A stretch of DNA of 64,000 nucleotides from Cubamyces lactineus (taxonomy: Eukaryota > Basidiomycota > Agaricomycetes > Polyporales > Polyporaceae), in NCBI GenBank assembly GCA_022376465.1, contig JACDTU010000018.1, positions 186,001 to 250,000 on the forward strand, written 5' to 3'. Below the pieces are notes generated by a model. The model was not told where the DNA came from, searched no databases, and saw nothing but the letters and a program-made list of their open reading frames with translations. Below, in pieces: positions 44,720 to 55,483 of this stretch (the first letter of the stretch is position 1; each line of letters opens with the position of its first letter). A program made the position numbers and the translations under genes.

Positions 44720-47614
44720 GAGCTGACGAACTTGGAGCTACACCGTCGACTCGGCCACATCTCGCAGCAAGTCTCGCTTCGTATGGTCGAACAAGGTCGC
44801 ATCGCTGGCATCAAGCTCACGGACACATCGACGAGCGACGTCTGTGAGGCGTGCATCAAGGCGAAGATCATGCGCATACCTGTCCCCAACGAACGCAAGT
44901 CTGCACTAGCGAAGAACTTCGGCGACCGCATTCACGCCGACACCTGGACGGCGGGATCGACATCGCTGGGAGGCAACAAGTACACGACGACGTGGACTGA
45001 CGACGCGACACGCTGGACGGAGACCTACGTCCAGAAGGAGAAGAACCAAGCGTTCAAGTCGTACAAGGACCTCGAGGCACAGCTGGAGACGCAGGAGGGC
45101 CGTCGCATCAAGGAGCTCCAGACAGACAACGGTGGGGAGTTCTGCTCCACCGAGTTCAAGGAGCACCTTCGATCAAAGGGTACTAGGCACCGCACCTCAG
45201 TACACGACACCCCCGAGCAGAATGGTGTAGCTGAGCGTGTCAACCGCACGCTCGCCGAGCACGCGCGAGCGATGCTGCTCGATTCCGATCTCCCTCAGAG
45301 CCTCTGGAGCTACGCCATGCTTCATGCGACCTGGTTGAAGAATCGGACTGCGACGCGTGCACTGGATGGCCAGACCCCATACGAACGTCGCTATGGTAAG
45401 GTCCCTGACCTCTCGGACCTCCGCACGTTTGGCACCAAGGTCTGGATCCGTAAGGAGCACTCCGCAAAGATGGACAGCAAGGCAACGGAGGGCCGTTTCG
45501 TTGGCTACGCACCGGATGCGAAGGGCTACCGTGTCTACTGGCCATCAAAGCGAGCCGTTTCAGTCGAACGCAACGTCTGCTTTGTCGATACGGAGCCGAC
45601 CGCAACAGCCGACGACGACCAGCTCGAGGGGGCGAAGTCAAGCAAGAACGACAACGGCGAGCTGCCCGTGTCGTCTCCTCCTTCCGAACTACCCTCTGCA
45701 CCCTCTGTGCCATCCTCGCCTACGTCTCCTAGCCTTATCCCTCAGGCAACTACTGAGGATGTGCGAGAGGAGTCAGCACCTCTTGAAGACGAGCTCGGTC
45801 GAGGCAAGCGTGCACGGAAGCCATCCGCACACGTACAGCGGCTCGCTCAAGGTGAAGGGACGTCCGATGGTCGCCGCAGCAAGCGCATTCGGGGCATACA
45901 GGCTGATGAGCTCCTTGGAGCCACGGCAACTGCACTCCTCATGGCTGATGAAGACGACGACGATGAAGGGGAGCACGACTGGACCACTGAGGAATCGCTT
46001 CCAGGCCTCCCACTCGAGTACGCCATGGCCATCGAAGAGGGTCAAGAGCCCCTCTCACTAGCCGAAGCGCAGGCCTCTCCTGATTGGCCACGATGGAAGG
46101 ATGCGATCGACGTTGAACTCGACAACCTCCGCCAGCATGACACGTATGACCTCGTCGAGCCACCTCCGGGAGTCAACGTAGTTGGCAGCAGGTTCGTCTT
46201 CCGCATCAAGCGCGATGCTGACGGCTCGATCAAGCAGTACAAGGCTCGTTTAGTCGCTCAGGGATTCACTCAAATCCCTGGTGTTGACTACAATGAGACT
46301 TTTGCTCCAGTCACCAAGCTCGCCTCCATCCGAACCCTCCTCGCTCTCGCTGCACGGTACGACTGGGAAGTCGAGCAGATGGACGTCAAGTCTGCATACC
46401 TCAATGGCACCCTCAACGAGGTTATCTACATGCGTCAACCCCCTGGCTCAGCCACTCCTGGGCAAGAGCATCTCGTCTGTCGTCTCAACAAGACGATCTA
46501 CGGTCTCAAGCAGGCCGGTCACGGGTGGTACGACACACTCAATGCTGCCATGTCTGACATGCAGCAGACTCGATGCGCATCAGACCATGCAGTCTGGTAC
46601 CGCCGATCGTCCGACTCAAGGTCGATTGTCATCATTGCAGCCTCCACGGACGATCTCACCATCGTAGGCACACCCGACTACGTCTTCGGATTCAAAAGCG
46701 ATATCAGCCAGCGCTTCGAGATGTCCGACCTCGGGCCCATGCGATGGATCCTCGGCATTGAAGTCCAGCGCGACCGTACCAACAGGACGATCGCTATCTC
46801 ACAGCGGTCGTACATTGACACAATCCTCGCTCGCTTCAACCTGCAGGATGCCAACCCTGCATCGACCCCGCTCCAGCCTGGCAATGCACTCGGCCGCCAC
46901 CAATCACCGTCCACACCCCGTCAGCTCGAAGACATGCGGAACGTCCCCTACCGTGAGGCCGTCGGATCACTCATGTACGCTGCAGTGGGCACACGTCCGG
47001 ACATTGCATTTGCGGTCACTGCACTCTCACAGTTCATGCAGAATCCTGGCCGAGCGCACTGGGAAGCCGACAAACGTGTTCTACGCTACCTGAAGGGGAC
47101 TCGGGAGGTTTGGCTTGTGTATGGGGATCAATGCGACGGTCTCAAGGGCTTCTCCGACGCCGACTGGGGATCGTCAACGGAGCACCGCCATTCGATCAGC
47201 GGATATGTCTTCACGCTCGACGGCGGTGCAATCTCATGGTCTGCCAAGAAGCAAAACGTCGTCGCCCTGTCGAGCACGGAGGCGGAGTACATCGCTCTTA
47301 CGCACGCTGCAAAGGAGGCGATCTGGCTCCGCTACGTGCTGGCCGATGTCTTGGACCCTCAAGTCCGCAAGCACCCCCTCCTTCTCCATAGCGACAACCG
47401 TTCTGCCATTGCCCTAGCAAAGGACAATGCCTATCATCCCCGCACAAAGCATATCGACATTCGTTTTCACTTCATCCGCGAGGCCGTTGACGACAACAAG
47501 ATCACTCTCGAGCACCGTCGCACCGAAGACATGCCGGCTGATCTCTTCACGAAGGCGCTACCGCGTCCACGTCTGGAGCATCTCTCCGCGCTCTTCGGGC
47601 TTCGTTCGCTTTGA
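44720..47614 (+). CDS. gag-pol: Copia integrase-reverse transcriptase-RNase H, 3' part of gag-pol
   Basis: Second part of the copia polyprotein, 964 codons to TGA at 47612. Integrase zinc region LHRRLGHISQQ with CEACIKAK; catalytic core Asp in RIHADTW, Asp in LQTDNGGEF, Glu in TPEQNGVAER. A Ser/Pro-rich spacer follows, then the copia reverse transcriptase block (KYDWEVEQMDVKSAYLNG-type, FVFRIKRDADGSIKQYKARL). At the polymerase active site the usual YVDD reads STDD (IIAASTDDLTIV, near residue 1142 of the joined frame). RNase H carries GFSDADWGSS and SSTEAEYIAL. No stop or frameshift occurs in this part. The frame is in phase with the gag half at 41806 when the insert and one CAGTC are disregarded. 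As it stands this half has no start codon of its own. Confidence 0.93.
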   Translation, partial: ELTNLELHRRLGHISQQVSLRMVEQGRIAGIKLTDTSTSDVCEACIKAKIMRIPVPNERKSALAKNFGDRIHADTWTAGSTSLGGNKYTTTWTDDATRWTETYVQKEKNQAFKSYKDLEAQLETQEGRRIKELQTDNGGEFCSTEFKEHLRSKGTRHRTSVHDTPEQNGVAERVNRTLAEHARAMLLDSDLPQSLWSYAMLHATWLKNRTATRALDGQTPYERRYGKVPDLSDLRTFGTKVWIRKEHSAKMDSKATEGRFVGYAPDAKGYRVYWPSKRAVSVERNVCFVDTEPTATADDDQLEGAKSSKNDNGELPVSSPPSELPSAPSVPSSPTSPSLIPQATTEDVREESAPLEDELGRGKRARKPSAHVQRLAQGEGTSDGRRSKRIRGIQADELLGATATALLMADEDDDDEGEHDWTTEESLPGLPLEYAMAIEEGQEPLSLAEAQASPDWPRWKDAIDVELDNLRQHDTYDLVEPPPGVNVVGSRFVFRIKRDADGSIKQYKARLVAQGFTQIPGVDYNETFAPVTKLASIRTLLALAARYDWEVEQMDVKSAYLNGTLNEVIYMRQPPGSATPGQEHLVCRLNKTIYGLKQAGHGWYDTLNAAMSDMQQTRCASDHAVWYRRSSDSRSIVIIAASTDDLTIVGTPDYVFGFKSDISQRFEMSDLGPMRWILGIEVQRDRTNRTIAISQRSYIDTILARFNLQDANPASTPLQPGNALGRHQSPSTPRQLEDMRNVPYREAVGSLMYAAVGTRPDIAFAVTALSQFMQNPGRAHWEADKRVLRYLKGTREVWLVYGDQCDGLKGFSDADWGSSTEHRHSISGYVFTLDGGAISWSAKKQNVVALSSTEAEYIALTHAAKEAIWLRYVLADVLDPQVRKHPLLLHSDNRSAIALAKDNAYHPRTKHIDIRFHFIREAVDDNKITLEHRRTEDMPADLFTKALPRPRLEHLSALFGLRSL

Positions 47615-47621
47615 GGGGGCG
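47612..47621 (+). other. Copia polypurine tract
   Basis: TGAGGGGGCG immediately before the 3' LTR, the expected plus-strand primer. It overlaps the gag-pol stop codon. Confidence 0.75.
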
Positions 47622-48012
47622 TGTTGTTATACGGTACTCACCGACTCGTTCTTTTATAGATATTCTTTCGTTTAGTTTTGTATCCCACTCCGTACGAGGT
47701 CAAAGCGCCTCCGCCACGATAGCGCGCGCCATCGACCTCAGCCACCGACGATGTCCATATCGAGACTTCTCGCGTGCGCGCCATCAATGGCGCGCCCGCC
47801 CATATCCCTTTTGCGTTCCATCGACGCCTCCCTCATCGTTCGCTCTTCCGAACGCTGAGGTGAGGCCCATACGTTCTTTTCATTCATTGCTTATCTGACA
47901 TTAGTGTAGCACTTTTTGTTTAGGTAACTAACTAATAGATCGTTCGCTCTTCCGAACGCTGAGCACTTTTTGTTTAGAACCCCCGCGCCCCGCTCGTGCT
48001 CGTAACCTCGCA
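47622..48012 (+). repeat. Copia 3' long terminal repeat (391 bp)
   Basis: Identical by eye to the 5' LTR at 39912-40302. TG...CA ends. Confidence 0.95.
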
Positions 48013-48017
48013 ACGAG
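48013..48017. repeat. Target-site duplication, right copy (copia)
   Basis: ACGAG, identical to 39907-39911. Confidence 0.9.
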
Positions 48018-51000
48018 TCCACGTAAAAGATTTCCCGCTTCGTCGGTGGCAACAGACTTGAATGAACGGTGACATGTATAGATGCTTGACTCACCAGAAG
48101 TATAGCAAGCCCATCCCACACCTGTACGGTTGGGGCATCGGTGGCTTCATGAGTCAACTTGGTTGTGGTTGAGTAATAGAGACACAGGTGCATATGCAAC
48201 TTACGCAAGCGGTAGAGCGCGTCGAGTCTTTGATGACGGCAGAGCTGGCGTCACTGAGGTCAACACGCTGACCCTTTCACTCACCAAAGAGTCGAACAAT
48301 GATATCAGCTCGAACTGCGTGCCCGCCGCGCCAGAACATTGACCGCCGTTGATTAATCGCCATGCGTGGGTCGTATGTTATTGAGAATATAGAATCGGTC
48401 GCACGACCGTCGCGGAAAGTAGACACACTTCACTGTGATATCGATACCTCGGACATATCCTCATGCGGGGCGTGTGGGGCTAGCCGGAGGAAGTCCAAGC
48501 GGACAAACGACATCCAGACCTTCATGCCTCGAGTAAGCCATAAGCCATTACTTTTAACGGCGACTTGTTCTCATGAACATCCACATCCTGCAGACAAAGT
48601 TCATGATTCATCTCGCAGATGCAAGCAAATTTGTTTCGTCTTGACATTGGCAAACTATAACAGCAAGACCCTTGCTCTAACGTTCGCGCGGGTCGAGGCA
48701 CCCCGACTGCCCAAACGCCGAAGAACGATCGGACATCGCCCTTGGTGCTGACCTTCCAAGCTCTACGCACTTCATTTGAGCGATGCTGATCGCAGAAGCA
48801 AACGGGATGGCGCACTATTGCCTCCGCGCCGGTGACAGCTTCGCGCAGGCCTTTGTACCTACCTTTTAGGCGAAGCAGGCGCGTACCACGACCGACATTG
48901 TTCCTCCAAGATGGAAGCGCGGCACCGAGTCTTTTTGACGCTTCGGGCGACCGAGGGAATTAACAGGGACACGACTCCATACATCGGCGTTAGAAGCGTA
49001 CGGTGATCGCGTCCAACACGATGGATGATAAATGAGCCCGAGTCTGAAGGTTGCAGAGTATACATTCGATGCCTCGAGCTCCATGCGGCGCACGAACATG
49101 AGGCACCGTTTGCACGGGCGCGTTCCAATTCTGCAGCGAAGTCGTGCAAACGAGAGATGCCAAAAATGGGACGATGATTGCCTATTTTGCCACCGCGGTC
49201 GAGTCAACACATCCCGAAACAGACAGAAGACATTGCAGCGGACCGGGCTTACTGAGCACACCCCCAATCGCTCGCGATTAGACGCGACCGTGAGGCAAAC
49301 CTTGCCTTTCGAGGAGCGCGTAGGTTCGTATTGACAACGACAGAGTTCACTATGTCCTGCTAAGCTCTGCTTCATTATGTCTCGCTGGCGTCTTCGCAGG
49401 GTTTCCACTTCCACGAAGAGCGACAATAAGCGACCCCGGATTCGTGGTGCACGGTTCCGTGCGCCAGGCATCCATAGGCTCCTCGCTCCAAACCGGCAGA
49501 AACCTACTGCGTCCCCACCGCTGCTCGTGTCTCTGATCGGCGTGATAACATCTGGGTCGCATCGTCTTGCGGCGGTCGCAGCGTAGCGTCTCGTATCGTA
49601 TCGCATTCCCCCGACGAACCCTCCGAAGCCGGAGACGCGCCAGAACGCACACCAGCACGAGTACGCCAACTGCCATGGCGACGACGACACAACGCTGAAA
49701 CACGCGTCGTCGTCGCTAGAACCCCTGGCTGCAGAACGGGGGCTTAGGCAGACGGGCGGGTAGCGCCGATCAGGCTGAGGCCCCGTTCCCATTTCGAGCG
49801 AAGACAATAAGACATGCGCCCCTCACCTCGACCTCATGTGGGCCTAGTGTGTGAGGCCCATGGTTCCGCGAACGACCGCGGCCGGGTCGTCTTCGCCGTA
49901 GGAGCGTATCGGGAGCGCGGGTGCATCGGAGCGCGGCGGGGGATCTATCAGTAGAGTTCACCATGTGTGGGCGAACGGGCGAGATGTCGATGTGCCCCTC
50001 GTCCTGAATACGAATGCTGCCTACGTCGGGCGAGCTGGACTTCGCATCAGGCAGGCACGGTGGCGTTGGCCGGACGTCTATAGTGCGATGCTCCCATGTC
50101 ATACTCAACGGTTTCCCAGACCGTCCAAATGGAGAGAGGAGAGTAGCGGAGCCAGGCCCAGGACCGCACCGACGTGCAACAGTCGAAGATGTTGATCCGC
50201 CCCCGTGATAATCTGGGTTCGACGGTCTCCATGTGAGTGAGCAACCCTCCTGAACTCTAGGGAAAGAAGACATACAATCTTGCCATGGTGGACCAGAGCA
50301 CATGGTACCGCGAAGTGTGCGCCTCTGGGTAAAAATCACAGATCAGGCAGCCGAGCCGACAACTCAAGCTTACGGTGGAAACCTGTGCTGCTCGTCAGCC
50401 AATGGAGCAAGAGCGAAGGGGCTCGCGGAGGCTTTCAATTCTCGCCGGCAGTACTGACGCCAAGTTCAGCATGAGCGAGAGGAACTCCGCTCCCGATGGG
50501 GCCTTTAGTCAGAACAAACCTTGCGCGGCCAAAGCAGCGAGACGCCCCCTTTACGCCCGCCGCGGAGATCTTATCTGCCCTACCGGTCATCTGGAGGATA
50601 TCCCTGCGGCCACGGGGGCGCCGTACGTACGCAAAGGACATCAGAAAGACGGGGCGTCAAGCCCAGAGAGACGTCGCGCGTCTGCGCGCAGAGCATCATC
50701 GTCTAGCCCGCGCCACCCGTGGGCAGAAGTCGAAGCAGCATCTTGCGCTTCCGGCGGGGCGTACGCGCCCGGCGGAGTGGAAATTACGAGGGTGCTTTCC
50801 CGTATTCGTGAGGCCCAGGTTCTAGTCGCATCAGCACCTCTTTTTCCGACTCCTCCCTTCCCTCCCTCCCGCGTGCGTGCGTACATGCGTGCGTGCAGCA
50901 GAGAGGGCCGGGAGGAGCGTGTGCGTGCGGCCTAGACGTGGGCAACAAGACGATGATCAAGATGAGTGCACCGTCGTCTCGCTCACAAGACCGTGGAAGC

Positions 51001-53406
51001 GGTACCTTACCTTCGTTGGCATGTGCTTCGCCCGCCCTGCATCCCGTCCTTCGCGAGAATGGAAGGTATGGCGTCCCGCTGCTCTTCTATCCACGCACGG
51101 TAGTGCCGAGTCCGAGCCCAACGGGGCCACGAAAGAGCTCGCGCAGAGATTGAGTGGCGTCGATATGTCCAGTGCGGACGCGCCGAAGCGGCCTCTCACC
51201 TGCGGACGCAATATTCAGCTGCAGTGACCAATGGATTCAGCGCTTGGGAGAGGGCCCGGATGGTCACTCGTGCCGACAAGTGACCGAGGAGTCCCGCACC
51301 GGGCGGTTGGTAGCTCGAGGCTTACGAGCAGAGAAAATCGGGCGGAAATGGGGTGCCCGGTGCGCTCCTGCGCGATTGGGCGGCGGCCCGCGGCCGTGTC
51401 CCACGAACCCAGTCTGCGTTCAAGTTGCGCAGGTAGCCCATGGGGAGGAGGGGGTGCCCCGGGAAGCTGGGCGCCTCGGTCTGGAACTTGAAGGGCGAGA
51501 AGAGGTGCCATCAGGAACGCGGACATGTGCTACCAACCCACGGCGGAGTCGAACCGTCGCCTGCGACTGGTCGATGGCGACTTCACCGTGTTCTCGGCGG
51601 GCGTTTGCGGACGTCGTCTTGCCCTCTACTGACGCGCCCTTGGGTTTTCGGAATTCGCTATGGAGTCTTGCAGTCCGACATCGACGGTGAACCTGGAGTG
51701 CGAGACGCGCGCCCTGGCGCCAGTGAAGCTTCACGATGCTCGAAGGGGTGAGATGAAAGAGATGTCGACCGCGGGTGCAGTGCCCCCAGTCGGCGGAAAA
51801 CGCACGGTTCGAGACGTCACTCCCGAATGCGTCAGCTGGGCGAGCCTCGGTAAGTCAAGTCTAATACCGCAGAAATGAAGAACGAGAAGGCACCGTCGCG
51901 CCACGTTGCGTCCGGGCGAGGCAGACTGCGTTCCGCTACCTGCGCAGAAGAGCTCGGTAATGTTCACGGTCGCCTCGAGGCTAATGCGTGTCCCGTACGT
52001 CGAGACCGTCTTCAAGCAAAAGAGCCCGTCAATATCTCATGCAAAGGGGGAGGGAAATGACTTCGAGCGCAGAAGTGCCTGGGACGGAGAGCACCTGGCT
52101 GCGATCATCTGATCCCGCCGCGTGAGCAGATAAGATATCCCGGCTGGGGGCAAAGCGTCCCGCGCGAGAGGACGTTAGAACACCGGAAGGCAACCATGGG
52201 AATAACGCGGGCACACTGCGCTGTGCACTGTGCACTGTGCAGCATGATGCATGACGTTCGAGGCCCAGGGCGCCCGGGCATCGCACAGACTATATCTCTC
52301 GAAAACCAAAACTCAGTTGGGGGCTAGAAGACCGCGCGGGCAAAGCGAAGCGCCTCGGGCTCTCATCGACCATACTCATGGCATGGGACATAAGATGTCA
52401 TTTACGAGTTCGTCCGAGGCCCGGTACGTAAATCATACATACAACACACGGCTTCCCTGCGTATTTAGCTTCGTGATACTAAGGGGCTGAGAGCGGAGAG
52501 AGCTCGGGATGAGCAAAACATGATGTACACGTCCGCGCACGTACCTGCCTGCAGCGAGGGGCGGGAGAGGAAGGGCGAGGCGAACGACATCCGGGACCCG
52601 CGCGCCACCCCACCCCGTGTGGGGATACGTAACGCGTTCATAGAGCGGAGAGAGAGCATATCGTACAACGTTACCCGGAACGCCACATAGTCTTGCTGGA
52701 GACGCCAAGCTGAGCGCCTGCGCGAGAGAGATGAGAAATGGGGCCAAAAGAGAGACGTGGACGGCCCACAGGCCTATCTCCGCTCGGCGCTCCCGCATGC
52801 ATATCGTACAGAGAGAGAGAGGATCTGGTATTGTAATCGGAGTTGAGGTTGGGAGTTGAGAGACGCGCAGAGCCGGCAGCCGTGTATGTTGCGCTCGCCG
52901 GACGAGCAGCCATATGGAAATCCGGGTCGGGTTCAAGAAAGATGGGGACAGAGAGATTGGGCTGGCATCGGACAGATGGAACGTCAGAGAATCGGAGGAG
53001 AGACATAGGCGGTGGAGAAAAGAACAGCGCGCGCGATGAGTTGAATCACCGGGGAGTCGGTCGAGGCGAGGCGAGAGAGAGCTCAACTGAGAGGAGCCAT
53101 AACGAGAGAGCGGTGCGGCATAGGACAAGAACGTGAACCTGGATCTGGACCTGGACCTGGACCTGAACGTGAACCGAAGCTGGAGTCGACGACGAGCCTT
53201 CTAAACGGAGAGCGAGCGAGCATGCCTCACGTTTCGGTGAAGAAGCACGCGGGAGGTGTCCTCTGCGCAATGCGAACCCCACGAGCGCCTGGGCAGGGCA
53301 GATTCTATGGAACGCGAGAGGACGATGGACGGGAATCAAAGTTGGGATCCCACTGACCGTGCTGCCCGGGAGACCAGGGGGCCGCGCATCCCACGCCCAC
53401 CAGATC
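48018..53406. other. Gene-poor 5.4-kb region
   Basis: No recognisable gene. A 313-codon minus-strand frame (48866-49807) and a 231-codon minus-strand frame (52435-53128) have Arg/Ser/Cys-rich random-looking translations and dense overlap with other frames. Minus-strand 48018-48360 has several GTGAGT/GTAAGT donors and could be a decayed gene. Short CTGTGCA repeats occur near 52217-52243. The segment next to the HMG gene is probably its 3' UTR or flank. Confidence 0.4.
53138..53167. repeat. Short hexamer tandem repeat
   Basis: About five units of CCTGGA/CCTGAA in tandem downstream of the HMG-box gene. Simple low-complexity sequence. Confidence 0.6.
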
Positions 53407-55483
53407 TCAGAAGTCGCCCTGGCGGCAGTATCCCCCCACAAGGCTGCGGTATCCCCAGGAGGACGCGTCCGCCTCGGCGGCCCAGACGTACGGCGAGGGC
53501 GACGCGTGCCCGGCCCCGACGACGTTCACCACCCCGAAGGGGTCGCGCCAGCTCCCGTCGCCAAACGCCGCGCACGACGCCGCGTCGAACGCCTTCTCCA
53601 TCACGCCGCGCGCTTCCTCACCGTCGACGTAATCGAATATCTTGGGGTACGCAAACGGCGTAGGAGACGCGGCCGATTGAGCGTGGTACGCTTGCGGGCT
53701 CCCGGCCCAGCCTTCAAGCGAGGAGTACGAGGAGGGGGAAGGCGCGGGCGCGTACGCCTCGCCCATAAGGTCCGAGATGCTCGTCGGACTGCCGATGTCG
53801 GATTCGTTGTTGTTATACGGCCAGCCGCACGCGGGGGGTGTGGTCACAGGGGAGAGCGCGGGCGTGTCTATCCCGTCCGCGTCGGAGTCCATCGCGGGCA
53901 GGGGCGGGCTCGAGCAGGTGCTGCCAGGAACATTGAGCGCGTACGGCTGCACGCATTCGGGGAACGCATTTGAAAGAAAAAAAAAGTATTTGTGGGCAAC
54001 GCCACAGGAATAAGCGAACAAGAAAAACGTGTGATCGTGAGGGCACTCACGTCATTGACAGCATTGACAGCACCGCCGAAGTCGCGGTCGGCAGCATCGC
54101 TCGGAAACACAAACGGTGCAGGCTGCACAGAAGAATCCGACATCGACGCCATGTTTCGCTGCAACGTCTCACGTGGGGCATTGCAGCTCTCGATGCTCGG
54201 ACGAGCCGTTTCCCCGCGCAGGTCCGCCACGAAGCTGCCGAAACTGTTGAAGCTGCTCGCACGAGCGAAATACGGCGGCGCCGCACAGACCGACTCGCGG
54301 CGCTGCGCCGCGATCTGCTGCATGTCCGGGGGCGAGGGCGCACGCGCGCGCGGGGCCGGCGCAGAAGACGACCGCTTGAACATTGCAGTCAGTGGCACCT
54401 TGAAGCGACCATCCCCGGAGGGAGAAGACGAGGATGAAGAGCGTGTCCCCAAACTTTTCGTCGTGTCCGCACATTCTGCGGCGTTGGGGATCGAAGCGGC
54501 GCGGGACGCCTGCGGCGTGTTTCCTGCGTGTACCTTGACGTCCTTCTCCACGCCGACGCATCTCTCGCCTTGCACCTGCACCTGCACTTGCATCTGTGCC
54601 ACAGCCTCGCCCAGAAGCTCCTCCTTTGGCTTCCGCCCCCGGTCGACCTCGCAGTCGTACTGCCGAATCGCCGCCGCGAGGTCCGTGCCGGTCTTGCCCG
54701 CGACGAGCAGGTCCGCGATCTTCGCGCACCTCTTCTCGCGGCTGCGCCCCTCCGTCTCCGACTGCCCACGCCCCTTGCGGTTCCCCCGCTTGCGGGGCCC
54801 GTCCTTGACCTTCGCGAGCGCGTTCGCCGCGGGCCTAAACCGCCAGTCCGGGTACTTCTTGCGGTGCTCGACGAGCGCCGCGGCGGCCTTGGCCTCCCAC
54901 ACCTTGCGGTCGTCCGGGGAGAGCGCCTTCCAGTACTTGCCTATCGAGGTAGAGATAACGAGGAGGGGAACGCGTCAGACACGCGTTTCCCGCGAGGACA
55001 GGTGGGGAGGGTGCGTGTGCAGGGCGTACGTACCTATGATCTTGGACAGCGCGCTGTGGTTTCCCTCGATCTGGCCGGGGATGTGTTGGGCGCGGATGAA
55101 GGAGGAGCGGAAGAGGATGAAGGCGTTCGGGGGACGCGGGATGTAGGACGCGTCGCGCTTCTTGGCGTGCGAGGGGCGCGCGGGCGCGAACGTGGGGCTT
55201 TCCGGGGGCGAGAACATACTCATCTCAGCAGCAGGGGCCTCACCGGCGTGTTCGTATGTTACAGTGTCGTTGTGCCAGATGTGATGGCTTGTGTCCGCCA
55301 TGAAGGTGTATGTCATCGGGGGGAGGGGATTGTCTACGAGAGGGGGCATGCCGTCTGAAGCGGGGAGGTGAGCTCGGTGCCACCGCGGCTACGGCGCGTG
55401 TATTCGCCCGAATAGGCAAGAGAGTACGTACCGTCATCGTCGGCGTCGTTGAAGACCACGTCGTGGGCGCGGTCGGGAGACAT
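53407..55483 (-). CDS. HMG-box transcription factor (Ste11/Prf1-like class)
   Basis: Predicted nuclear DNA-binding regulator. Four exons, 55483-55432, 55354-55034, 54940-54051 and 53946-53407, give 600 aa. The single HMG box (about residues 89-165) reads IPRPPNAFILFRSSFIRAQ, then HSALSKIIGKYWKALSPDD, then EHRKKYPDWRFRP. The MATA_HMG/Ste11-type marks are PRPPNAF and YPDWRFRP, flanked by basic stretches (KDGPRKRGNRKGRGQ) likely acting as nuclear signal. The rest is low-complexity with a Ser run (TRSSSSSSPSGDGRF), a Gln-Val repeat (QMQVQVQVQ) and an acidic C-terminal half. In basidiomycetes HMG proteins of this kind include pheromone-response and mating regulators, but others act in growth, so the role is not assigned. 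Exon 4 uses the acceptor TGCAG at 53947. It has no close coding neighbour within about 4 kb upstream. Confidence 0.88.

Larger units (their letters stand above)
39912..48012 (+). mobile_element. Full-length Ty1/copia LTR retrotransposon with nested insertion
   Basis: Class I element integrated as DNA copied from RNA. It has 391-bp direct LTRs (39912-40302 and 47622-48012) that read identical by eye, start TG and end CA, and are flanked by the 5-bp duplication ACGAG. A tRNA primer-binding site follows the 5' LTR and a purine tract (GAGGGGGCG) precedes the 3' LTR. The domain order gag, protease, integrase, reverse transcriptase, RNase H is diagnostic of copia (integrase before RT). The gag-pol frame is open except where a 2,908-bp gypsy derivative is inserted at 41807-44714. 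Without the insert the element is about 5.2 kb. Identical LTRs indicate very recent transposition. Confidence 0.96.

Noticed and set aside
48866..49807. 313-codon minus-strand frame
   Set aside because: Composition is Arg/Ser/Cys-rich and random-looking, with no motif, no splice context and no start context. Kept only as a note in the gene-poor region.
52217..52243. CTGTGCACTGTGCA repeat resembling the repeats in the gypsy LTR (44474-44552)
   Set aside because: Short, simple and without flanking LTR sequence. Likely coincidental low complexity rather than an LTR remnant.
53992..55146. 384-codon plus-strand frame antisense to the HMG gene
   Set aside because: GC-rich shadow. The minus strand has a clear HMG box and consistent splicing.
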